In this document: one piece after another, positions 18,300-26,432 of the stretch | How the letters are laid out: every line of letters begins with the position of its first letter | Numbering within the stretch: position 1 is the first letter of the stretch | From: Rhodocyclales bacterium | GTDB lineage: Bacteria > Pseudomonadota > Gammaproteobacteria > Burkholderiales > Rhodocyclaceae | Assembly: GCA_016235745.1 (NCBI GenBank) | Contig: JACRJA010000062.1 | Location: 81,380 to 145,379 of the forward strand | Direction of reading: 5' to 3' | Length of the DNA stretch: 64,000 nt | Notes under the pieces: generated by a model | The model's input: only the letters and a program-made list of their open reading frames with translations | Databases searched by the model: none | Told to the model about the DNA's origin: nothing | Made by a program: the position numbers and the translations under genes

Positions 18300-20762
18300 A
18301 TGCCCCCTCCGTTTCGCCCCTCACTCGCCCTGCGCCTGGCCTTGCTGTTCCTCGTCGTGATCCTCGCCTTGCTGGGTGCCGAAGGCTGGCTCGCCTGGCG
18401 CGACGCCCGCGAACGCACGCTGGCCGCTGCGCAAGAGCACCTGCTGGGGCTCGCCGCCGCCCTCGTGCGCGCCGCCGAGCACCGCTGGGCCGACCGCCCC
18501 GACGAAGTGCGCGCCGACATCGACTTCCAGGCAGCTTCCCCGGGGCATCACGCCACCCTGCTCACCGATGGGCAAGGCCGCATCCTCGCCGCCCACCGGC
18601 AGGACTGGGAGGGGCTGAACCTGCCGGACGTCCTGCCCGATCTCGCATTGCCGCTTCCCCCTCCCCGCCTCGACACCCTGCGCTGGCAGATCCAGGGCGA
18701 TGCGGTGCGCCTGGCGATTCCCTGGTCGCCTCCGGAGGACCTGGGCACGGCGCCGGGAGCCAGCCCCGGCTGGTTGATCCTCTCTTACGATTTTCACTCC
18801 CTCCTGGCCCAGCGCCTGGCCGAGCACTACCGTGCCTTCGCCTGGCAGGCCGCCTTGCCGGTGGGGATGATCCTGTTGCTCGGGCTCTACATCCACTATC
18901 GCGGCGCCCGCCCGCTCGAAACCCTCACCCGCGCCCTGCGAGCGGCTGCCTCACCGGGGGGGTACCGCCCGCCCGAGCTCGGCGGCGCCATCCCCGAAGT
19001 TCGCGCCCTGGGCGAAGCGATCGCGCAGGCCATGGCCGCACTGGCGCACCAGCAGGAACGCCTGCGCCAGCTCGACGTCGCCATCGACGCCAGTCCGGCC
19101 CAGTTCGTCATCACCGACACCCAGCCCAGCATCCTCTACGTCAATCGCGCCTTCACCGAAGTCACCGGCTACCCCCCCGGCGAAGTGCTGGGCAAGAACC
19201 CGCGCATCCTCCAATCCGGCAAGACCCCGCGCGAGACCTACCTCGACCTGTGGACGCATCTGACCGCCGGCCGGCGCTGGAGCGGCGAATTCATCAACCG
19301 GCGCAAGGACGGCAGCGAATACGCCGAATTCGCCACCATCGCCCCGGTCTTCGACGAAGCGGGGCAGATCACCCACTACATCGCCATCAAGTTCGACCTC
19401 AGCGAACAGCGCCGCATCACCGAACGCCTCTCGCACCTGCTCACCCACGACCCCCTCACAGGCCTGGCCAATCGCCCCCTGCTGCTCGAGCGCATCGACC
19501 TACGGCTCGCGCAAGGCAAGAGCGCCGGACAAAACTTCGCTCTCGTTCTGTTCGACCTCGACGGTTTCAGTGACATCAACCAACGCTACGGCACCCGCGC
19601 CGGCGACGAGCTCATCAAGGAGATCGGCCGCGCACTGGAGCACACGCTCACCGCCAGCGACACGATCGCCCGGATCGAAGCCGACGAATTCGCCGTACTC
19701 ACCGACGCTCAACCCAGCGCGGCCGAAGCCGGAAACTTCGGCTGGAAGCTCGCCCGCACTATTTCCCATCTCATCGAACAGGAAGTCCGGGCGCGTTTTG
19801 CCGAGGGTCACCCCATAGAACGGCTCAGCGTGGCTGCCGGCATCGTCGCTTTCCCCGACGATTTCGCGGACGCCGAGGAAATTCTCGCCGCGGCGGCCCT
19901 GGCCTTGCAGCAGGCCCGCATCAGCCGCCAGCCCGGAGCCGTGCGCGTCTACGAGAGCCTCAGCGCCGATCTGCTGGCGCGGCGCAGCGCCATCGAAGAG
20001 GGGCTACGCGAAGCGCTCGCCGGCCAAGGCAGACATGTCTTGGAACTGCATTACCAGGGACAGTTCGATCGGCAGCATCGCCTGCGCGGGGCCGAGGCGC
20101 TGCTGCGCTTCACCCACGCCACGCTGGGCCGCATCTCCCCACTGGAATGCATTGCCGTGGCCGAACGCAGCGAGCTCATCTTTCTGCTCGGCTCGTGGAT
20201 CCTGGGCACGGCGCTCACCGACGCCATGGCTTGGCGGCGCGCCAGCGGCTGGGACGGAACGCTGTCGGTCAACATCTCCCCCTTTGGCCTACGCGACCCC
20301 CATTTCGCCGAACGCGTGCTCGAACTCCTGCAGGCAAGCGGTCATCCGGCCGAGCGCCTCCTGTTCGAAGTCACCGAAAGCAGCATGTTCGAGCACCTGG
20401 AAGAGACCAAGCGCATCATGCGCCGCCTCGCCGTCGCCGGCATCCGCTGGTCGCTCGACGACTTCGGCACGAGCTTCTGCGGCCTGCACTATCTCGACCA
20501 TCTGCCCGTGGCCGAGATCAAGATCGACCCCTCGTTCGTGCAGCGCGCCCCGAGCGAAGCCCGCGCGCGGCATCTCATCAATGCCATGGTCGAGGCTGCC
20601 ACCGCCTTTTCCTGCCGCGTGGTCGCCGAAGGCGTGGAAAACGAAGCCCAGGAGCGGACGCTCGCCGCCTGGCCCGAGCTCCTGCTGCAGGGCTGGCATC
20701 TGGCCCGCCCCGAGCCGGCCGGAGCCTTTGCCCTGCGCCTAGGCGCCAGGACTCAGGGATAG
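18300..20762 (+). CDS. Membrane PAS protein with degenerate GGDEF and intact EAL (c-di-GMP phosphodiesterase)
   Basis: The 820-residue protein begins with a transmembrane helix at about 10-27, a periplasmic segment to about 185 and a second helix at about 187-206. A PAS domain follows (about 258-378, with GKNPRILQSGKTP), then a GGDEF-like domain (about 385-550) and an EAL domain (about 570-815). The cyclase motif is RIEADEF instead of GGDEF and no RxxD site precedes it, so synthesis is unlikely. The EAL domain keeps EALLRF, SVNISP, FEVTESS, DDFGTSF, IKIDPSF and AEGVENEAQ, the residues needed for metal and c-di-GMP hydrolysis. It is third in the operon and its last 10 bases overlap the convergent gene at 20753. 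Confidence 0.85.
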   Translation: MPPPFRPSLALRLALLFLVVILALLGAEGWLAWRDARERTLAAAQEHLLGLAAALVRAAEHRWADRPDEVRADIDFQAASPGHHATLLTDGQGRILAAHRQDWEGLNLPDVLPDLALPLPPPRLDTLRWQIQGDAVRLAIPWSPPEDLGTAPGASPGWLILSYDFHSLLAQRLAEHYRAFAWQAALPVGMILLLGLYIHYRGARPLETLTRALRAAASPGGYRPPELGGAIPEVRALGEAIAQAMAALAHQQERLRQLDVAIDASPAQFVITDTQPSILYVNRAFTEVTGYPPGEVLGKNPRILQSGKTPRETYLDLWTHLTAGRRWSGEFINRRKDGSEYAEFATIAPVFDEAGQITHYIAIKFDLSEQRRITERLSHLLTHDPLTGLANRPLLLERIDLRLAQGKSAGQNFALVLFDLDGFSDINQRYGTRAGDELIKEIGRALEHTLTASDTIARIEADEFAVLTDAQPSAAEAGNFGWKLARTISHLIEQEVRARFAEGHPIERLSVAAGIVAFPDDFADAEEILAAAALALQQARISRQPGAVRVYESLSADLLARRSAIEEGLREALAGQGRHVLELHYQGQFDRQHRLRGAEALLRFTHATLGRISPLECIAVAERSELIFLLGSWILGTALTDAMAWRRASGWDGTLSVNISPFGLRDPHFAERVLELLQASGHPAERLLFEVTESSMFEHLEETKRIMRRLAVAGIRWSLDDFGTSFCGLHYLDHLPVAEIKIDPSFVQRAPSEARARHLINAMVEAATAFSCRVVAEGVENEAQERTLAAWPELLLQGWHLARPEPAGAFALRLGARTQG

Positions 20763-21418
20763 CGTCGGTTGCAGATATCGATACAGATGAGATAAACCTG
20801 CATGCAGTCCACCGTGGTCTCGCCCACCCGGCCGCCGGTGGCGCGGCAATCGACCATCTGCTCGCCGCACACTTCCACGCAGCGGCTCCAGTCGCGCTTC
20901 GTCCCTTCCGCGTTCCTGGCGAGCGACTCCACGATGCGCTGATAGCAGGCCGCCACCTCCACCCGGCGCGGCCCCTCGGCCACGTAGCGCCAGTCGCGGC
21001 GGCGCAGGCCGTTGAGCGCCGTCTCGATGAGGCCGATGTCGTCGGCCCGCACCCGGCCGTTGCGCACCAGCCATTCCACCGCCTGGCAATCGAGCGAACG
21101 ATCCTGCGCCACCGTCTGCGGCGCCGGCGGCAGGTAGCCCGCCTGGATGCGGACGCATGCGTGGGCGAAGAGAAAGCGCCGGGCGACCGGCCACAGATCG
21201 GGCAGCAGCGTGGGATTGTGCACGATCACCGGCACCCCCTCGACGAGGCGCACCTCGAAAACCCGCCGGGCCTTGGGATCTTCGCGTACCGCCACGGCCT
21301 GCCCCTTGGCATCGGTGCACCCCGTATATTCCGGTGATTCCTGTGCCTTGGCCCCCTGCCCCGCCAGCGCCACCCACAGGAACACCGCTGCCACCGCCCC
21401 GCGCCACGTCACTCGCAT
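20753..21418 (-). CDS. Exported cysteine-rich protein, possibly a degenerate metallopeptidase-like fold
   Basis: The 221-residue protein has a clear signal peptide (WRGAVAAVFLWVALAGQGAKAQ). The middle reads PVIVHNPTLLPDLWPVARRF then FLFAHACVRIQAG. That arrangement resembles small exported proteins in which a YNP block is followed by an HExxH zinc site, but here the site reads HACVR, so Glu and the second His are absent. The C-terminal third has seven cysteines (CVEVCGEQMVDC, VDCMQVYLICIDIC), suggesting disulfides. The gene is convergent with the phosphodiesterase and overlaps it by 10 bp. No function can be stated. Confidence 0.6.
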   Translation of the reverse strand: MRVTWRGAVAAVFLWVALAGQGAKAQESPEYTGCTDAKGQAVAVREDPKARRVFEVRLVEGVPVIVHNPTLLPDLWPVARRFLFAHACVRIQAGYLPPAPQTVAQDRSLDCQAVEWLVRNGRVRADDIGLIETALNGLRRRDWRYVAEGPRRVEVAACYQRIVESLARNAEGTKRDWSRCVEVCGEQMVDCRATGGRVGETTVDCMQVYLICIDICNRRYP

Positions 21419-21491
21419 CGTTTTCCCCTATCGTTTTGTTTCACTATAGCCATCAAGCGTCCGCCTCGCTTGCCCAAGGCGTCGAATCGGA

Positions 21492-21514
21492 TTAGACTAG
21501 ACGGCCTAGTCTAA
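21492..21514. promoter_or_regulatory. TetR-type palindromic operator
   Basis: A perfect inverted repeat, TTAGACTAG-N5-CTAGTCTAA, lies 16 bp before the GTG start of the TetR gene. Its size and position are typical of autoregulatory operators for efflux repressors, and it also sits upstream of the whole RND operon. Confidence 0.75.
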
Positions 21515-21529
21515 CCCAAACCCGAGCAC

Positions 21530-22162
21530 GTGAGCGACGACACCCGACGAAAAATCCTCGACGCGGCCAATGCCGTTTTCGCCGAGCGCGGCTACCGAGC
21601 CTCGCTCGACGAGATCGCACGGCGCGCCGGCGTGGCCAAGCAAACCGTCTACCATTACTTCCCGAGCAAGGACGAGCTCTTCGCCCGCGCCGTCGAGACG
21701 ATGGGCGAGGGGATTTTGGTCGCGCTCTCCCCGCTCGAAGGCGAGGCGCTGGCCGATACCCTCACCCGCTTCGCCCGCACTTTCCGTGAGCGGGTGCTCG
21801 CCGAACCCTGCATCGCCCTGCACCGGCTACTGGTGGCCGAAGCGCCCCGCTTTCCCGAGCTCGCCCGCACGGTCTATGAGGCCGGCGTCGGCGAAACCGT
21901 GCGCCACCTCGCCGCGCTGCTCGCGCGCGCCATGGACGAAGGGCAGCTGCGGCGCGACGATCCTCACTTCGCCGCCGAGCTGCTGCTCGGCATGCTCACC
22001 AGCGCCGAGCGCAACCGGCGGCTCTATGAAGCCCATCCCCCAAACGGTGCCCCGGCCGAGATCGCCGCGCACATCGTCTCGCTCTTTCTGCGCGCCTACC
22101 ACCCCGAAGAACCGATACAATCGACGGCTTCACCGTCGCCCCCCAGGAGCACGACCCCATGA
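21530..22162 (+). CDS. TetR/AcrR family transcriptional repressor of the RND efflux operon
   Basis: The 210-residue regulator has an N-terminal helix-turn-helix: RRKILDAANAVFAERGYRASLDEIA then RRAGVAKQTVYHYFPSKDELF (residues 6-50). The remainder is the helical ligand and dimerisation domain, with an AefR-like C-terminal part. The start is GTG at 21530; there is no in-frame ATG near the HTH. A perfect 23-bp palindrome lies just upstream. Its stop overlaps the ATG of the adaptor gene (ATGA), so regulator and pump are co-transcribed. Autorepression relieved by pump substrates is the likely mode, inferred from family and arrangement. Confidence 0.88.
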   Translation: MSDDTRRKILDAANAVFAERGYRASLDEIARRAGVAKQTVYHYFPSKDELFARAVETMGEGILVALSPLEGEALADTLTRFARTFRERVLAEPCIALHRLLVAEAPRFPELARTVYEAGVGETVRHLAALLARAMDEGQLRRDDPHFAAELLLGMLTSAERNRRLYEAHPPNGAPAEIAAHIVSLFLRAYHPEEPIQSTASPSPPRSTTP

Positions 22163-23298
22163 AGATCCCCAAGCTCTTCCCGCCGGCGATCCTCGCCGTC
22201 CTCGTCATCGCATCCGCCGCCTGCAGCCGCGACGGTGCCGACGCCGCCAAAAATCAGGCCGCTCCCCCTCCGCCCGAAGTCGCAGTGATCGAAGCGCGCT
22301 ATGGCAGCGCCGTGCTGCGCCGCGAGCTCCCCGGGCGGCTGGAAGCCTACCGCACGGCCCAGGTGCGCGCCCGCGTCGAAGGCATCCTGGAAAAGCGGTT
22401 TTTCGAAGAAGGCAGTGAAGTAAAAGAGGGACAACTCCTCTATCGCATCGATCCACGCACCTACCAGCGCGCCTTTGAAGCCGCCAAGGCCGACGTCGCC
22501 GCCACGAAACTGCTCGTCGAGCGTTATCGTCCGCTGGTGAAGATCAACGCCATCAGCCGCCAGGAATACGACTCGGCCGAGGCCGCCTGGAAACAGGCCG
22601 AGGCGCGGCTCGCGCAAGCCGCGCTCGATCTGGAAAACACCCGCGTGCCCGCGTCTATCTCCGGGCGCATCGGCCGCTCGCTCGTCACCGAGGGCGCGCT
22701 GGTGGGCAAAGGCGAACCGACGCACCTGGCCACCATCGAGCAGATCGACCCGATCTACGTCAATTTCACCCAGCCGAGCACCGAGCTGCTCGCCCTGCGC
22801 GAGGCGCTGCGCTCCGGCCAGTGGAAAGAAGCCGACCGCAGCACCGTCGAGATCGTGCTCGACAACGGCAAGACCTATCCTCTCCCCGCCAAGCTCCTCT
22901 TCGAGGACGTCTCGGTCGACCCCGCGACCGGTGCCGTGCTCATGCGCGCCCTGGCGAAGAACCCCGAGCACGTGCTGCTGCCCGGCATGTTCGTGCGCGT
23001 GCGCCTGCCGCAGATGCAGATGGACAAGGTCATCACCGTGCCGCAGCGCGCGGTGCAGATCAACCCTCAAGGGCACTTCGTCATGGTGGTCGACGCCAAC
23101 AATACGGTCGCGCCCCGCGCGATCAAGGTGGGCGGCATGAGCGGCACCGACTGGGTGGTGCTCGAAGGGCTGCAGGAAGGCGAGAAGGTGGTCGTCGAGG
23201 GGCTGCTCAAGGTCCGCGCCGGCGCGCCGGTCAAACCCCTGCCCTGGCAACCCAAGAACACGCCCGCTGCAGCGGCTCCATCGACTGCCGCGAAGTGA
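22159..23298 (+). CDS. RND efflux periplasmic adaptor lipoprotein (AcrA/MexA family)
   Basis: The 379-residue membrane fusion protein has a lipoprotein signal with Cys near residue 24 (VIASAACSRD). The barrel and lipoyl segments are recognisable in RRELPGRLEAYRTAQVRARVEGILEKR and EGSEVKEGQLLYRIDP. The helical hairpin runs from about 95 to 165 (RTYQRAFEAAKADVAA, ISRQEYDSAEAAWKQAEA). VPASISGRIGRSLVTEGALV returns to the lipoyl half. It bridges the inner-membrane pump and outer-membrane channel encoded downstream, with gaps of 11 bp and an 8-bp overlap. Antibiotic, solvent and biocide export are typical for the family; the substrate range is unknown. Confidence 0.92.
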   Translation: MKIPKLFPPAILAVLVIASAACSRDGADAAKNQAAPPPPEVAVIEARYGSAVLRRELPGRLEAYRTAQVRARVEGILEKRFFEEGSEVKEGQLLYRIDPRTYQRAFEAAKADVAATKLLVERYRPLVKINAISRQEYDSAEAAWKQAEARLAQAALDLENTRVPASISGRIGRSLVTEGALVGKGEPTHLATIEQIDPIYVNFTQPSTELLALREALRSGQWKEADRSTVEIVLDNGKTYPLPAKLLFEDVSVDPATGAVLMRALAKNPEHVLLPGMFVRVRLPQMQMDKVITVPQRAVQINPQGHFVMVVDANNTVAPRAIKVGGMSGTDWVVLEGLQEGEKVVVEGLLKVRAGAPVKPLPWQPKNTPAAAAPSTAAK

Positions 23299-23309
23299 GG
23301 GCCTGAGCC

Positions 23310-26300
23310 ATGTCCGTCAATTTCTTCATCGACCGGCCGGTCTTCTCCTGGGTCATCGCCCTGGTCATCCTGCTCGCCGGCAGCCTTGCGGTGCGTTCCC
23401 TGCCGATCGCGCAGTATCCCGAAGTCGCCGCGCCGGCGCTGGCCATCTCCGCCAACTATCCTGGCGCTTCGGCCGAGGTGATGGAACAGACCGTGGTCGC
23501 GCTCATCGAGCAGGAGCTCAACGGCATCGAAAACCTCATCTACATGGACTCGCAGTCCGAACTGGGGCGCGCGACCATCAACCTCACCTTCTGGCCCGGC
23601 ACCAACCTCGACATCTCTTCGGTGGAAGCGCAGAACCGCATCAAGCGGGTGGAGGCGCGGCTTCCCGACGACGTGCGCCGCCTGGGCGTGACCGTCAAAA
23701 AAATGCGCCGTAACTACCTGATGTTCGTCTCGCTCTTCTCGCCGGACAATTCGCTCAACAACGTCGACCTCGCCAGTTTCGCCTCCACCACCATCCTGGA
23801 TCCGCTGCGGCGCGTGCCCGGAGTGGGCGATGCCGAACTCTTCGGCGCAGAATATTCGATGCGGATCTGGGTCTCGCCCGACAAACTCGACAGCTTCCAA
23901 GTCACGCCGGGCGACGTCATCAATGCGGTGGCCGCGCAGAACGTGCTGCTCGCGGTGGGCGAGGTCAATGCGCCGCCGTCGGTGCCCGGCATGGAATACG
24001 CCGCCACGGTGGTGACGCGCGGGCGACTGAAAACGCCCCAAGAATTCGGTGAGGTCATCGTGCGGGCGAAACCCGACGGCTCGATCGTGCGGGTGAAGGA
24101 CGTCGCCCGGGTCGAGCTCGGCGCCCAGGATTACAACGTTTTTGCCCGGCTCAACGGACAGGCCAACGCCGCCATCGGCATCAAGCTCGCGCCGGGCTAC
24201 AACGCCCTGGAAACAGCGCAGCGCGTACGCGCGCAGGTGGAAGAGCTTGCCAAATACTTCCCGCCGGGCATCGACTGGATCGTCCCCTACGACACCACCC
24301 CCTTCATCGAGATCTCCATCCAGGAAGTCATCAAGACGCTGTTCGAGGCGGTGGCGCTCGTCTTCATCGTGATGTACCTTTTCCTCGGCAACCTACGCGC
24401 CACCATCATCCCGACCATCGTCGTGCCGGTGTCGTTGGTGGGGGCGGCCGTGGGGCTGTGGATGCTGGGGTATTCCATCAACGTGCTCACGCTCTTTGCC
24501 ATGGTGCTCGCCATCGGCATCGTGGTCGACGACGCCATCGTGGTGGTGGAAAACGTCGAGCGCGTGATGGCCGAGGATAAACTCCCGCCGCGCGAGGCAG
24601 CGCACAAGGCCATGTCGCAGATTGTGGGCGCGATCATCGGCATCACCCTGGTGCTCACCTCCGTCTTCATCCCCATGGCCTTCTTCCCCGGTTCGGTGGG
24701 CGTGATCTACCGTCAGTTCTCGATCACGCTGGTGCTCTCCATGCTCTTCTCCGCCTTGATGGCGCTCACCCTCACCCCGGCGCTGTGCGCCACCCTGCTC
24801 AAGCCGCACAAGCACGGTCACGGCGAGAAAGGCTTTTTCGGCTGGTTCAACCGCGGATTCCAAGCCACGACACGGGGCTACGTCTCCGGAGTGCGCCACG
24901 CCATCACCCGCCCCTGGCGGCTGATGATCATCTATGCAATCATTCTCGCCTGCACCGGCTGGCTATTCACCCGGTTACCGAGCAGCTTCCTGCCGGAAGA
25001 GGACCAGGGCTATTTCATCACCATGGTGCAGTTGCCTTCCGGCGCCACGCAACAGCGCACCCAGGAAATCGTGGCGCTGGCCGAGCAGTACTTCCTCTCT
25101 CAGCCGGAGGTGCAGAACACGATCGGCATCGTCGGTTTTTCCTTCCTCGGCCGCGGCCAGCACTCGGGGCTCCTCTTCGTGCGCCTCAAAGACTGGAGCG
25201 AACGCACGGCGCCAGAATCCTCGGCGCAGGCGCTCATCCAGAAAGCCAACCGGCATTTCGCCCCGCTCAAGGAAGCGATCATCTTCGCCATCAACCCGCC
25301 GGCCATCCCCGAGATGGCGGCCATCGGCGGATTCGACTTCCGGCTGCAGGATCGCGCCGGGCTCGGACGCGAGGCGCTCAACGCCGCCAAGGATCAGGCG
25401 TTACAGCTCGCGGCACAGGAACCACGCCTGAGCAACGTGCGCCTGGAAGGGATGCCCCCGGGGCCGCAGCTGATGCTCGACATCGACCGCGACAAGGCCG
25501 AGACGCTGGGCGTATCCTCCGCCGTGCTCAACCAGACGCTGCAGGCGATGTTCGGCGTGGCCTACATCAACGACTTCGAGCGCCAGGGCCGCATCCTGCG
25601 CGTGCAGCTGCAGGCCGACGCTCCGGTGCGCATGAACCCCGAGGAGATGCTGCAGGTGTCGGTGCGCAACAAGGACAGCAAGATGGTCAAGCTCTCCGAG
25701 ATCGTCAAGACGCGCTGGACGATCGGTCCGCCGCGGCTCGACCGCTACAACGGCGTGCCTTCGCTCAAACTCACCGGCTCGCCCGCTGCGGGCATATCGA
25801 GCGGCGAGGCGATGCAGGTCATGGCGCAGATCGCCGCCCAGCTGCCCACCGGCATCGGCTACGAGTGGTCCGGCACCTCCTTCGAGGAAAATCTCTCCGG
25901 CGCGCAGGCGCCAATGCTCTTCGCCATCTCGCTCATCGTCGTCTTCCTGTGTCTGGCGGCGCTCTACGAGAGCTGGTCGATTCCGTTCTCGGTGATGCTG
26001 GTGGTGCCGCTGGGGGTGTTCGGTGCGCTGCTGGCGGTCACCTGGCGCGGGCTGCCCAACGACGTGTACTTCAAAGTTGGCCTAGTGGCCATCATCGGGC
26101 TCTCGGCGAAGAACGCCATCCTCATCATCGAGTTCGCCCGCGAACTGCACGACAGCGGCAAGAACCTGATGGAGGCCACGCTGGAGGCGGCCCGCATGCG
26201 CTTCCGCCCCATCCTCATGACCTCGATCGCGTTCATCGTCGGCGTGCTGCCGCTGGCCATCTCCACCGGTGCCGGCGCCCAGAGCCGGCACGCGATCGGC

Positions 26301-26432
26301 ACCGGCGTGATCGGCGGCATGCTCGCCGCCACCGTGCTCGCCGTGTTCCTCGTCCCCGTCTTTTTCGTGGTGGTCCGCCGTTTCTTCCCGCCCAAGGGCG
26401 AGACCACCGCCCAGGAGCCTCACCATGCCTGA
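23310..26432 (+). CDS. RND multidrug efflux pump inner-membrane transporter (HAE1 family, AcrB/MexB-like)
   Basis: The 1040-residue protein has the standard layout of twelve transmembrane helices with two large periplasmic loops. It starts SVNFFIDRPVFSWVIALVILLAGSLAVRSLPIAQYP, the HAE1 beginning. The proton-relay Asp-Asp of helix 4 is in IGIVVDDAIVVVENVERVMAE (near residues 400-420), and SAKNAILIIEFAREL holds the helix 10 Lys. The length matches AcrB (1049). It overlaps the outer-membrane channel gene by 8 bp. It forms a trimer that draws drugs from the periplasm or outer leaflet and passes them to the channel. Confidence 0.95.
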   Translation: MSVNFFIDRPVFSWVIALVILLAGSLAVRSLPIAQYPEVAAPALAISANYPGASAEVMEQTVVALIEQELNGIENLIYMDSQSELGRATINLTFWPGTNLDISSVEAQNRIKRVEARLPDDVRRLGVTVKKMRRNYLMFVSLFSPDNSLNNVDLASFASTTILDPLRRVPGVGDAELFGAEYSMRIWVSPDKLDSFQVTPGDVINAVAAQNVLLAVGEVNAPPSVPGMEYAATVVTRGRLKTPQEFGEVIVRAKPDGSIVRVKDVARVELGAQDYNVFARLNGQANAAIGIKLAPGYNALETAQRVRAQVEELAKYFPPGIDWIVPYDTTPFIEISIQEVIKTLFEAVALVFIVMYLFLGNLRATIIPTIVVPVSLVGAAVGLWMLGYSINVLTLFAMVLAIGIVVDDAIVVVENVERVMAEDKLPPREAAHKAMSQIVGAIIGITLVLTSVFIPMAFFPGSVGVIYRQFSITLVLSMLFSALMALTLTPALCATLLKPHKHGHGEKGFFGWFNRGFQATTRGYVSGVRHAITRPWRLMIIYAIILACTGWLFTRLPSSFLPEEDQGYFITMVQLPSGATQQRTQEIVALAEQYFLSQPEVQNTIGIVGFSFLGRGQHSGLLFVRLKDWSERTAPESSAQALIQKANRHFAPLKEAIIFAINPPAIPEMAAIGGFDFRLQDRAGLGREALNAAKDQALQLAAQEPRLSNVRLEGMPPGPQLMLDIDRDKAETLGVSSAVLNQTLQAMFGVAYINDFERQGRILRVQLQADAPVRMNPEEMLQVSVRNKDSKMVKLSEIVKTRWTIGPPRLDRYNGVPSLKLTGSPAAGISSGEAMQVMAQIAAQLPTGIGYEWSGTSFEENLSGAQAPMLFAISLIVVFLCLAALYESWSIPFSVMLVVPLGVFGALLAVTWRGLPNDVYFKVGLVAIIGLSAKNAILIIEFARELHDSGKNLMEATLEAARMRFRPILMTSIAFIVGVLPLAISTGAGAQSRHAIGTGVIGGMLAATVLAVFLVPVFFVVVRRFFPPKGETTAQEPHHA

